Of a stretch of DNA of 64,000 nt, positions 23,155 to 34,246 are shown piece after piece; positions within the stretch are counted from its first letter, which is position 1, and each line of letters begins with the position of its first letter. The DNA is from Rhopalosiphum padi (taxonomy: Eukaryota > Arthropoda > Insecta > Hemiptera > Aphididae). The translations under genes were made by a program, and so were the position numbers. The notes under the pieces are model-generated. The model searched no databases. It was not told the origin of the DNA and worked only from the letters and a program-made list of their open reading frames with translations. The stretch covers positions 77,111,745 through 77,175,744 of the forward strand of contig NC_083599.1 of NCBI RefSeq assembly GCF_020882245.1, read 5' to 3'.

Positions 23155-23780
23155 TTACAAGATAGTTGAATAAACATATAATAGTTTTAATGTAACTACC
23201 TTGATTTTTTAAAGATCTATATCCAGTATCTTGAATCAATTTTGAATTTTCTTTAGAATAAGACCTTTGAAATGAATTTTTAGGAGTTGAAGACTTGTCT
23301 AAAAATACATATATAATTAAAATACAATAATTGAGTTGAATTATATATGCCCCTAATATAAACCAAATAATAAGAAATTATTTAGTTAAAAATACACATA
23401 TAATTCATGAATTCATGACTACTTTTAAGAGAAAAGCTATTAATTTAATTTTTATATTTGAATTTGAACTAAAAAAATTAATACATTATAATACAAAAAA
23501 TAAAATTAATGAACTGAATCAATATTTTTATTCTATAGTTTACTTGGAGAATGGACTAAATCTTCTGAAAAGATATCAGCATCGTCATTATGTATAGATA
23601 TATTCAAAGAGGTGTCTGAAAATAAAATTAACAATAGTTATTCAAGAGAATTGAATAAACATATTATAGTAGTTTAAATGTAATTACTTTGGTTTTTATA
23701 AGATCCATATTTGCTGGAAATCGATGATGTTTTATAATGTTTCAAATTATTTGATGGTTTTTTACCTACTAAATAAGAAA
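23155..23780. repeat. Internal duplication of an exon/intron segment in copy C
   Basis: About 70 bp at ~23160-23230 recur at ~23640-23715 in the same orientation, sharing TTGAATAAACATAT and ATGTAAYTACYTTG. Each covers the 3' edge of a small minus-strand exon ending YKNQ/LKNQ plus the start of its intron. This suggests a tandem duplication within the gene. Confidence 0.5.
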
Positions 23781-24628
23781 AACCATTTTGAAATTAATTA
23801 AGTTATAACTAATTTGATATTGATTGCCATATACTTGGATGTATCTTTGGAGGTGTTGGATAGTCATCTGTCAATTTATTATTCTCATAATTCGATTCAT
23901 CTTCACTACTAGAAAATATATTTTTTTTGGCTCTAGATTTCCGTTTGCTTTTTTGTGTATCTTCATATTCAGTATTTACTTCAGATAAATTATATTGTAC
24001 TGCATCACTCATTTTTTTATTAGCCTTTTCAAAATGATCTGACAAAATAAAAATATTTACTAAATAAGTTATTATAATAAAAAATAAAATTAATATATTA
24101 AGGTATTATACAAGTCTTACCACTTGACCCAATAACTTTTAATACATCCCAGCTTTTCCATGACTCATTAGGTGAACTCATTGTAATCACCATTTTGTTA
24201 TATTGATTTTGGTTATTTATATGAACTGGATATACACATTTTGTTTTATCGCTTGATAGCCAACTAATTGGAACAACTTGGACACCATCAAGGAATTCAA
24301 CAACTTGAAATTTACTAAAAAGTAAATACTAGCTTAAGATACAGTATAATAATTATTATTACAATTTAAAAATACCAAATCTAGGAAAAAACAACTTGAA
24401 ATACCACATACCTACAATTTACTTTAACGTTTATACTAAATATAGAAATGTATTGTAAAATAAACATGGATAATAAATCATTATTCATTATACATTTCTG
24501 TATGTTATTGAATGGAGGAATAAGGAAATATATAGATTATAGGTATTTGCAAAGTATGGAATAAAATAATGTATATACAACTAATATAAGTAGATATTAA
24601 TATGTACAATGAAAAACTATTGAATATT

Positions 24629-26794
24629 TTAATAATGTTCATTTTTTTCGGTGTGGAGTATAGGAAATGCAGCAATTGAATTAACTACAGGTATGTTGTA
24701 AGAAAAATATTTACATATTACTGACTCAATTGGCCACATTTTATAATTATTAGACAAATTATTTACTTCAAATATATTCAAAAGTGACGATTGACAGGGT
24801 ACAGTATATAAGTCTCGTTTTTCCAAATATTCTTTTCCAATTAAAAAATATTGTTTAGATTTATTATTGTACATTATGTTTTTAATTAAAGCAATTATAT
24901 TTTCTTTAATACCAACAGAACTATTATTAATATCATCAACTTTCAAAGTAAAACTATAAAAATATGCTTCTTTAAACTGAGTAAATAAAAAAGATCCATC
25001 TAAAAGAGGTCCTTCACTATGCTCTTTTTTATACTTAATTTAATTATTATATATTATTTTTATATATATATTTTTATATATTATCAATTGTCAAATTGTT
25101 TTCTATCTCTGTATAGAGTCTAGCTATTTGTTCTAATGGCTTATCGTCTTTGCGAATTTTTTTTTTCAATTTTCCTAAATAGTTTTCAAATCGATACGCA
25201 CTAAAATTATCTACAGGTCCAAATTTTTCAACATCATCAACTAAATGTAACAACCCATGTACATTATAACTAACATTATGGCTTCCATAAAGAGACTTAA
25301 ATGATGTTACAAAATGTGTAACTAATTTCCTAGCATAATTAATGAATTGTGAATTTTCGCAATACATTTTAGAACTTAAAATTGTCATAACAATATTAAG
25401 AGTTAAAAAATTGTTATACACATCTGAACGCAGCACATTTTTAAACACTACAGGTCCAGTATAGTTAAGCAAAAGTTGAAATTATGTGCCTTTCCAATGC
25501 CTAAAATATAACAATGAACGTGGTTTTCTTTGGAATTCTAAGGGAACATTATGCCTGATGTTTTCAAGAGTGTCAGATATTTGTTTAATATTTTGAGATG
25601 ACAATCGAACATTCAGTTCACCAGTATGCCATAAATTTATCATTTTTTTAAACACACCCAACCAAATTAACTAAATGTAAATAATCATATGGAACATTGC
25701 TTACGAGTCCAAAACCCTGTATCTTTTCAAGTGGACTTGTACCTTGATGGTAATCAGTATCTTTATGCTCTGAGAAATCTATGTCAGTCTTTTTGTTACC
25801 AATAAAATCAGAAAAACACACTTTATTTCTTATATATTCACCCTCAACATCACATTTAGAGCAGCTAGAATAACCACTGTGGTGTTTAACATTCATAATG
25901 AAAGCTTTTGCAGGCGCATCAGCACAAAAAATTTTTACACAAACATTATATTGTTGTCCTTTATAAGTTAAACCACTACTGATTAATTGATTAGTTTCAC
26001 AAATAAAATCATCCAAAAATTGATGAATGTCAGATGGCTTTTTATTGTAACCATGATATAAACTTATTAGAAAGACATAATTTGTTTTAAATATACTATC
26101 TAAAATTAGCCAAAATTGACTATTTGATGATTTACTAATAGGTAATCCATCTATATTTATAATGATATCTAATTGGTTGGACTCGTTTTCCAGATGGTTA
26201 ATTACAGTTAAATACTTTAAAAGACATTTTTTTAAACCATTATGCCAATATAAACCTGGATGAACAATTCTTATTTCTGTCGTCCGTGGAGTTTGAAGTA
26301 AAGTTCTAGCATCAAGAGGAAGACTTTTAAAATCATTATAATTATGGTAACGCAGTATTTTAAGTAAACTAGAGACAGATTTCAAAGGAATTTTTTCGTT
26401 AATAGCCCAAGCACATAGTTTTTCATGAATAGATGATGATAATGAATCAGAATCATTTAAATTAGATATTACCGGTTCAGTAAATACATTAGAAACATTT
26501 GAAGTAAATGAAAAATTATTACTTGAAAATTCATAAAAAGAATTAGGTGTATTATATGAAAGTGTTGTAAACATTGTCGTTATCAATACCATTTGGAACA
26601 GAATACATATCTATAGGTTCAATATTTTTAGAAGGTGATATTGAAACAGGAATATTATATGGGACAGGAATAATTAAATTAGTTGATACAGTTTCAATAT
26701 AATTTGAAGTGTTCAAATCATAATCAATATTCAATAATTCATTAGCTATCCTTCGTCTACGTTGACGATTTGAAATATCATTGTAATTTTTCAA
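24629..26794 (-). pseudogene. tnp2-like transposase, copy C, broken
   Basis: Relative of the intact transposase at 13375-11279. Pieces: 26794-~26570 (N-terminus with RQRRRRI), frameshift, ~26570-25672 (INIDGLPISKS first Asp, FCADAPAKAF second Asp, C-x2-C finger SSCSKCDVEG, YDYLHLV), frameshift near 25660, an in-frame TAA near 25490, then 25472-25074 (FENYLGKLKKK with the candidate Glu), and a C-terminal piece 24946-24629 ending AAFPILHTEK, which parallels the C-terminus of copy B. All three acidic residues remain, but the chain is broken at least three times. It is followed on the same strand by the DUF4806-related gene. Confidence 0.75.
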
Positions 26795-27060
26795 TGATCT
26801 GAAATAAAGTAATTACCCATTTTAATTAATTTAATAATTGGACTAAACTGAGAATTTATAAATATAAAAGTAGGTATGAAAAAAATAAAATAGTTTATGT
26901 CTTGTTTTACTCACATTCAAACAGAAAAATAAATACTATAAATATTATATATTTAATTATTAGCTAAGGTAAGTTATTAGGTAATCAGTGGTATTGGTAT
27001 AGCTTGCCTAAGATCTGAAAGTTATTCAATACGCCTCTGCCATAAGTAATAAGTTATAAC
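26795..27060. other. Upstream flank of element C
   Basis: AT-rich, no gene or clear repeat seen up to the hAT element. Confidence 0.4.
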
Positions 27061-27721
27061 TAGAGCGCAGATTTTTATGCACTTAAAAGTATCAAAATAT
27101 GCCATATTATAATATGCAGTAAAAATCATGAAAATATGCAAAAAATATGCAATAAAAACTATGAAAATATCTAAGATATGCAAATTTTTTTTATTTATTT
27201 AAAATTTACAATAAAACTTATAATAATTAATTACTTAAATACTTAATAAAAAAAAATTTGGGGAAATTTCTAACTTAATTTATTTTTAAAATTGTATTTA
27301 TTATTAAGATGAATAATCATATGCACTTCAAGTTTTTCTTCTGTGAAGCTGTGTTGTTTATCGATTAACATATTTTTAAAGACTGAGAACGAACGTTCGA
27401 CGTCAACTGAAGTTATTGGGGCATATTTGAAGTTTATGTCGTAATCGATTATTTATCTTATAACTATATATATATAAATTATTATAAAATTTAGTTTTAA
27501 TTTTTCTACTTGACAAAATATTATTTTATACATTATTTTAAATTTTCGCTTCAATATGCAATACATTTTGAATTTTGCCAAAGTATGCAAAACTATGCAG
27601 AAATATGCAAACAAAATTTCACCATTAGCTTTAAATTATGATGATTCGTGGAGATAACTGACAAAAATCCAAAAATATTAAAAGGAAAAAAATATGCAAT
27701 TGCATAGAAATCCGCGCTCTA
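27061..27721 (-). mobile_element. hAT element remnant with 8-bp target duplication
   Basis: Ends TAGAGCGCAGATTTTTATGC (27061) and, inverted, GCATAGAAATCCGCGCTCTA (27721) form imperfect terminal repeats. Both are flanked by GTTATAAC (27053-27060 and 27722-27729), a perfect 8-bp duplication as expected for hAT. Subterminal ATATGCA words recur on both sides. The minus strand near 27430-27310 still encodes the hAT dimerisation motif (SVDVERSFSVFKNML and SFTEEKLEVHM). At 661 bp the rest of the transposase is deleted. Confidence 0.85.
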
Positions 27722-27729
27722 GTTATAAC

Positions 27730-28974
27730 ATAACAAATATAATATTATACCAAATAATATACTTATAGTTATTTTAATATTATGTATTTAAACTATTTAT
27801 GTAATATATTATTATTAAAATATATATTATTTAATTAACATCTTACCGATTTCCAGACATACTATATATCTCGTCTATATATAGTTGAAAAAATAAGTAG
27901 GTTCTAGGTATTAAATATTAATAAATAATAATTATATTATATAATTCGAAATACACACTTTTCAATGTGTGCAGACGATACACAAGACACGACTACAGCA
28001 GTACAGTGACGCCGCGATGGCCGATCGATTTATATTCATTATAGTGTGATATATTGTAAAAAGTACCAGCTTGGAAATCCCTATACAATGCCGTGCAAGT
28101 TTTTAAATTTAAATATTTAAATAACCTATATATAGTTGCAATAGGATGGCGCACAAACGCAGATAATAGATATTACAGACGGGTTGCTACCAGTTTTACC
28201 ATTTTCCAAATTATCCATTATATATATTTTCCATAGGAAAAGTAAAATATGGAAAAAGTTAATATAACATTTATTACTAAAAACCACTTTATCCAATAAC
28301 GTTATTACCAGTTTTACCATTGTATTCAATTTCCAATACAACGTTTTTCCATGTTTCAATATTTTCTATGTTTCCTTATTTCCAAAAACTACTATTTCCA
28401 AAGTTATAATAGTCCTAAAATCCAATTTACCTAATTACCAATATCTTCCAATAGGTAAAAGCACAGATATAAGTAATAATGTATTTATTTTTTAGGTATT
28501 TGTATACCATTGAATTGAACTTGTACTGTAATGCTGTAAAGTGCAAGTTATTTGGTCCAAAGGCGTATTTGGAAAAGTTACGTCCCAAAAACGTAATTTC
28601 GACACATCGATACACTGCCTACTCTTAAAAAAATGAAAACAAAGTTTTTTTTTATATATATTTTTTTACTAGATAATAATTATTTTACTTATAACATTGA
28701 ATTATAAAAATTACGTGTTAATTAAATTGTCATATTTTCCAGGTTTTTTTTTTATTAATAACTATATAAAAGGTACCCATAAAAAATAAGTTATATACAG
28801 TAAGAATATTCTTACGATCATTGTTATTTTATGATGATCTAATAGTTTTAAAGGAAAATTTAAAAATACTTTATTTCCCATTTTATTTTATTATAGTAAT
28901 TATATTGTCGATTCAACATTTTATTAAGTAGTTCTATATATCAAACTTAAGACTATTAGCCGACTCATTTGGTA
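27730..28974. other. Non-coding stretch
   Basis: AT-rich. A short GC-richer patch lies at 27975-28030 (GTGACGCCGCGATGGCC). Two diverged direct repeats around ACCAGTTTTACCATT occur at ~28190 and ~28308. No gene supported. Confidence 0.4.
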
Positions 28975-29540
28975 GGGGGCGCGTATAAACCTGGAACCTG
29001 AATAACTAATAGATAGGTATTAATATATTATATATGTTTAGTGTATACCTAATAAAAAGTGAGGTACATAATGGTCGTATGGTCAACGTACTATAATATA
29101 TACACATGGAAGTATATGATGTATTTAATCGTATTTGATAAAAATATATCTTTAATTATTATTCTATTGTTAAATTACTTTTTATTCGATTAAACACTAT
29201 TTGTTCTTCAGTAATTGTCAAAGTATTTTTTCAAATTATGAATAACTCTACCAAGAACAAATTGTCTAATGTTAGATACTTTCAAAAAAATTTAAAAAAT
29301 AAGTATATACGTGTACCAAATGGATCCACGTATAAACCTAGAATTTATAAATCTGGACTGTATACATATCAGGAACGTACATATCTGGACCATATAAATG
29401 TGGACCTTATAAATTTAGACCGTAATAGGGTTCTGGACATACATATCTGAACCATACAATTCTGTGGTCCAGAACTCTACTGTCCAGATTTGTATGATCA
29501 ACCATAAACCTGTGGTCCAGGTTTATATATACGCGCCCCC
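28975..29540. mobile_element. Short inverted-repeat element with GGGGGCGCG ends
   Basis: The left end GGGGGCGCGTATAAACCTGG mirrors the right end (29515-29540), whose reverse complement is GGGGGCGCGTATATATAAAC followed by CTGGACC. Inside, words of the form TCTGGACYRTAYAAAT recur in both orientations at 29340-29500. No transposase is visible; it behaves like a 566-bp MITE. No target duplication was identified, so the superfamily is unknown. Confidence 0.65.
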
Positions 29541-30381
29541 ATTGTTGTCTGTTCTAACAAAAAAATTGTTTACGTGCATGAGCGTAAATCAAAATATCAA
29601 ATGGTATCAAACAATAATTCAGGACACTCCACCAGGGGTGGCGTTACACGGGAGCAAGGGTGAGCAAGTGTCCCCCCAACATTTAATTTTGCCCTTCCAT
29701 TGCCTCCCTATAATTTAATGTATTTATATGTATAGATAAATAATGACGGTACAAATCCGAACTGTACAAATCTGGAGTATAAAATTTTGAAATCCGTAAT
29801 AATCTGGACGGTACAAATCTGGACGCGCATTTATTCGTTATTTTAAGGGGTATGAGTAGGCCATTCATATTACTAAAATACTGTTGTGATTTTAAATACC
29901 TCTTAAACTGCCCTATTGACACTCTTAAATTATCTATAAACAATAGGTTATTTGACTTTAAAATTTTATAAACTAAAATAATAAAAACATTTAAGCATAG
30001 AAAATGTAATATATATTATAATTGTTAAATTTGTATTATACCAATTACTCTTTATCAAGTACCAACTTTTTAAAACTTTACTTTAGAATTTAAATTGAGT
30101 ACAAATTTGTAATATTTGTATAACAAATACAGCCTATACAAATTCAGTTGTTATGTATATAAGTAACTGTTATAAGTCTCATAATACCATGATTAATCCA
30201 CTTACCCACTAAATTAGGCGCAACTAGAGCTCTATTTTTGGGTAGGCTAAATTGATATCAGAAACCCGTGGTGGCTTTGCCCCTACACCACTAGTATTGA
30301 TAACATATAAAATTGGGTGGGCTACAGACAAAACTGGGTGGGCTAAGCATTATTAATTTACTAGAATAAATATTTTATAAG
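29541..30381. other. Non-coding stretch with scattered repeats
   Basis: At 29750-29830 the GTACAAATCTGGAC words of the neighbouring element recur four times outside its right end. At 30225-30345 a block contains two GGGTGGGCTA motifs and looks like a piece of a dispersed repeat. No gene supported. Confidence 0.4.
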
Positions 30382-30530
30382 GTACTCAATTCACCGCTTT
30401 CATTTTTTCACAAGGGACTTAATTCACCGCTTTAACTTTTTTACAGGGGACTCAATTCACCGCTTTCGTTTTTTTACAGGGGACTCAGTTTACCTAAAAA
30501 TAATAATATAGGACTCAATTTACCAAATCC
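30382..30530. repeat. Tandem repeat, ~44-bp unit
   Basis: Unit beginning GGGACTCAATTCACCGCTTT and ending in a T-run plus ACAG, present about three and a half times with few differences. Non-coding. Confidence 0.8.
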
Positions 30531-30802
30531 GCTTCATACTACCTCGTGATAACCAGGTACTAGCACACAACGTACTGAAGAAAAAAATGTCAAGTTAATA
30601 TCACATAAAAATCAACCAATCAAAATGTTATTAATATTTATTAAGTATACCTTAAAAAAAAAAAATAAAGTTGAGTGTTTTCTTAGCATACATCCTCTGA
30701 CCTCTGCCCTAAACATGTCTTAATAATGAACAATAAAAATATAATACATTAAGAAATTATTATAATATGACAATTAACAATATATTATAAATATTTAGCC
30801 TA

Positions 30803-31058
30803 TAGGGGAACACGGGGTAAAACCGACTGAAAAAATGAAAACCTTCATAATTATTCAGGATTTTAAGATATACTTAATCTATTTGTACAGTTGTATCAAG
30901 TAACTTCTTGTTTACAATATTTAGTTGTAATACATTGTTAACATTTTTCAGGATAAGGAATAATATAAATTTAAAACTGATAATTTTCATCCATACAATA
31001 ATGCGTAATGAGCTATATCGGTTTTACCCCAGTATCCGTTTTGCCCCGTGTTCCCCTA
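30803..31058. mobile_element. MITE with GGGGAACACGGGG ends
   Basis: The terminal repeats GGGGAACACGGGGTAAAACC (30805) and, inverted, GGGGAACACGGGGCAAAACG (ends 31056) are flanked by TATA on both sides, consistent with a TA target duplication. About 256 bp, non-coding. Tc1/mariner-type origin is inferred from the TA flank. Confidence 0.75.
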
Positions 31059-31060
31059 TA

Positions 31061-34000
31061 AATATTAAATATTATGATGTTTGAGTGTTAACTGCCGTTA
31101 TTATTATGTGGGGAACAATAACAATAATATATAGACATGGACTATCATAGAAGTATGAATAGATAGAGTAATAATAGATACATCTTGAAAGTTAAAATGG
31201 TAAATATTAATCCAGCTCTAGCCACAGATAATATATCTAACATACTAAAAGGGCACAGATCCTGGTTTCAGATTAGTAGTTATCTTTGGAACCCAATTAA
31301 ATGCAGCCAATAGTTTACTTTTGATACCTACTTACTTTATATATTTTATTTTCACAATAATTTTAATAATAGATAAGTTAAATTGTAAAATTTGAAAATT
31401 CGTGACGTATAGTATATAGTATAAATAAAAATTCATCATTGATATTAGGTAGATAAGTAATAAGTATCTATACCTACTTTAAACCTCAACCATCGGGTCC
31501 TCTTTATGGAACTTTATTTGGCACCTGGGGCAATTCTCTGAGTTCTTCTCTTCTAGATTTACCACGTTCGTGTGCTCTAAAATATAATTATATAATATTT
31601 GATATCATCTTGAAAAACTGTAGAATTGTGACAATAATTATTTATTATACTTTATATTTTAAAACCACACGGTCGTTCATATTATCCAGGATTAGACTTA
31701 ATATTTAATTAAATTTATTTTTATTGTATTGATGACTCATCATTACATTAAGTAAGAATTTATGTTATTATTTTTCTACGTTATTACGAATAAATACGTA
31801 AGTTTAAACAATAAACATATTATTTACTGATTTTATTTGGTATATAATTAATGATTATTGTACTAAACTAATAATTTACGTATTTTCTTTAACATAAAAT
31901 GTAATTAAAAACATACCTATAATGTACAAATCATGAAAATATGTCATATGGGGAAATGTCCATTACACTATTAAAATAAATGAATTATATTATATAATAA
32001 ATTATCAATAAAATTAATCGGGAGGAATTGTTCGTTTACTATCACATTTTGATACATACACCAAGTACACTATTTCGTAGCGGGTGACAGCTGCTGTGGA
32101 GAGCATTAAATGAATAGATAATATAGGTATAATACTATATTTTTTTCGCAATAAAAGTATAATTTACCGATTTTAAGAGATCTCACTCTCAAACATCCAG
32201 TACTCGTTATCGTGGTCACCAAAGGAATTTTGAGTAAGCGCTAACCGCAAATATCGATACTACTTGTTTGACGGTATTTATTAATGTGGGCGAAGGGGGG
32301 CAATCGCCTCGACTTCCAAATTGCAAGTTTTTAAGAGGCGCCGCACTAGAAGTTAAATTTTTATAGGGTTAAGGGCCTAAGTTTTTTTTAGGGGAAAAAA
32401 GGCACCAATTTATTTATGCATCTAGGGCGCCAAAATCGTAAATACGCTTTTGAAGTTGAATTAATATTTAATATTATTTTCATTTAATAATACAATTTAG
32501 AAGTTTCAAGTACAAATGAATAATATTTTTAAATTACAGCAACAAAATAACTAAAATCGTTATTCTTGGTTATTTAATATGTAATTTCGTTCAAATTTAA
32601 ACTTAAATTAACTATAAAAAAATTGTTTACATATTTTTTAGGTTTTTTGTATACAAAATAATTTGTAAATTTTTAGTTTAAAAAATGTTAAAAATATTGA
32701 ACTTTAAAATTAAAAACAAATTAACACAATAAAACAACTCGATATCACAATATCCAATATCCCTATAGGCAGTGACTACGCGTGTATCGGCACTCGTCGT
32801 TCCGCTCCGCAAATCAAAAATATCCCTCGACTTGTTACGCAAAACCACCTCATGTAGGTCACAGGGTAAAATCTAAAATATGTATTAATAATCATTAATA
32901 TTAATATGAAAACTTAGGAGAGTAAAGTATACAGCGTTTCGCGCATGATGCACATGCGTTATAAATGCGTAAAATCGTAAACTTTGGAAAGAGAGAACTT
33001 CCAAAATAATGATTTGCGAGAATTTTTGAATTAGACTTTTGTATTTGGTGCTTTAAAACACACATTTTGGGAAGAAAAAAATCGAAAAAATCGAGTGAGA
33101 ACTTAATTGCTATACCATAGTATCTATTGTATTATAAATTGATTATTTGTATATTTTATTTTGTTGACAAAAACTAATAACTAAATAATAATAATAAAAT
33201 GTTTTGATTTAATGATTTGGACGTCTGATGTTGTTTATATACATCCTGCAGATCCGTTCGTGGCTATACGTGGACCTTTGCATGAGTACACAGAGTTTTG
33301 GGGCCTTTTTAGAATCAAAAAAACGAATACCATGCATTTTTAATGCATTGAAAATATCAAAATGTTGACGACCCACCCTTAGGGTAAAAAGTAAAGACAA
33401 AACTGCAATTAGCCACACATATATACTTATGAAAATTACTATTTTACTCAAATTCGTATTGTAACAACTAATAATAAGTTTCAAAAGCAAAAATTATAGT
33501 GTTAAATAATTTTATTGTTGACACCGCTTTATAAAACCGTCTTACATTTTAAATGTGTAGGTACTTAATTATTAATGTTTTATATTAAATACACCAAAGT
33601 TGACTCCAATTTGAGAGGTTTCTCATAAATTTTTCTTTCTATAGCAAAGAAAAAAGTTTACCAGGCCATCCATTAAATTTTTTTGTGAGCATCTCAATTT
33701 CTGAAATTTTAGATTATAGACCCATATTACTTCGCAATGTAATTTGTAAATAGTAATAATATAGTTATAAAATATTATTTCTATAATTCAACTATAACTA
33801 AACCTTTATAAAAACTGCAAGTAATTAGCAGTTCACTAACATTGTTGAAAGTATGTAGTTATTACAAATAAGCAATAAATAATAACAAATTATTATCGAT
33901 TTCGATATAACTAATCTATTTTACATCTTTTATGTAGGTATACCTAATTGGTATTTAGTATTTATACAGATAATAATAATTTACAAGAATCATATAAAAT

Positions 34001-34246
34001 GATCATATAATTTTCGCTTCTCTAGGAATTCTTATACTTACGTATCTTTACCTTATAGATAGGTAACTAAATTGATAAAATATATAACAAATACAATTTT
34101 ATTCGGATTCTTCATAATTCATTTAGACGTCTTAGCTTTCATTCGCGTTCTAGAAGACATATTGACAACTGTTACCTGTGTAGAACTTTAGAACCAATTG
34201 TCCTAGATTAATTGCAATTTTTCAGTTAATTTTCTATTTTAAAATA
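31061..34246. other. Long non-coding stretch
   Basis: I see no supportable gene. Two blocks of degraded repeat are visible: 32285-32430 (GAGGCGCCGC-type words) and 32765-33110 (listed separately). A short conserved-looking minus-strand stretch near 31490-31580 encodes a basic run with a stop and cannot be assigned. Confidence 0.4.
32765..33110. repeat. Fragment related to the foldback element at 52478-53347
   Basis: It shares AAAACACACATTTTG with flanking AT-rich sequence and, in reverse, GGTGGTTTTGCRTARCAA with the central part of the 52.5-53.3 kb element. It is diverged and incomplete. Confidence 0.4.

Larger units (their letters stand above)
19799..24314 (-). pseudogene. DUF4806-related gene, copy C, interrupted
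   Basis: The first visible exon 24314-24121 (FQVVEFLDGVQVVPISWL, then CVYPVHINNQN) aligns in layout with exon 1 of copies A and B. Next come a Lys/Ser-rich acidic exon from 24038 (SEVNTEYEDTQKSKRKSR) and small exons near 23765-23690, 23612-23540 and 23300-23205. The last two exons are 20080-19994 (NPKLALIKLKLFQIIC) and 19923-19799 (TGWLRHSTDRLQSQIQKQQ, stop), resembling the DUF4806 tail. The central exons (equivalent to exons 6-7 of A) are missing, replaced by the Helitron. No start codon was placed. Family assignment is moderate because the diagnostic core is absent. Confidence 0.45.
19799..26794 (-). mobile_element. Element C: decayed third transposase + DUF4806 pair, with a Helitron inside
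   Basis: On the minus strand a broken tnp2-like transposase (26794-24629) is followed by a DUF4806-related gene (24314-19799), the same order and orientation as in element B. A plus-strand Helitron fragment (20102-23146) separates the gene's upstream exons from its last two. I could not find the terminal motif of A/B at either side, so the limits are those of the coding remains. Confidence 0.55.

Noticed and set aside
33209..33490. 93-residue minus-strand frame
   Set aside because: No recognisable motif; lies in repeat-derived sequence.
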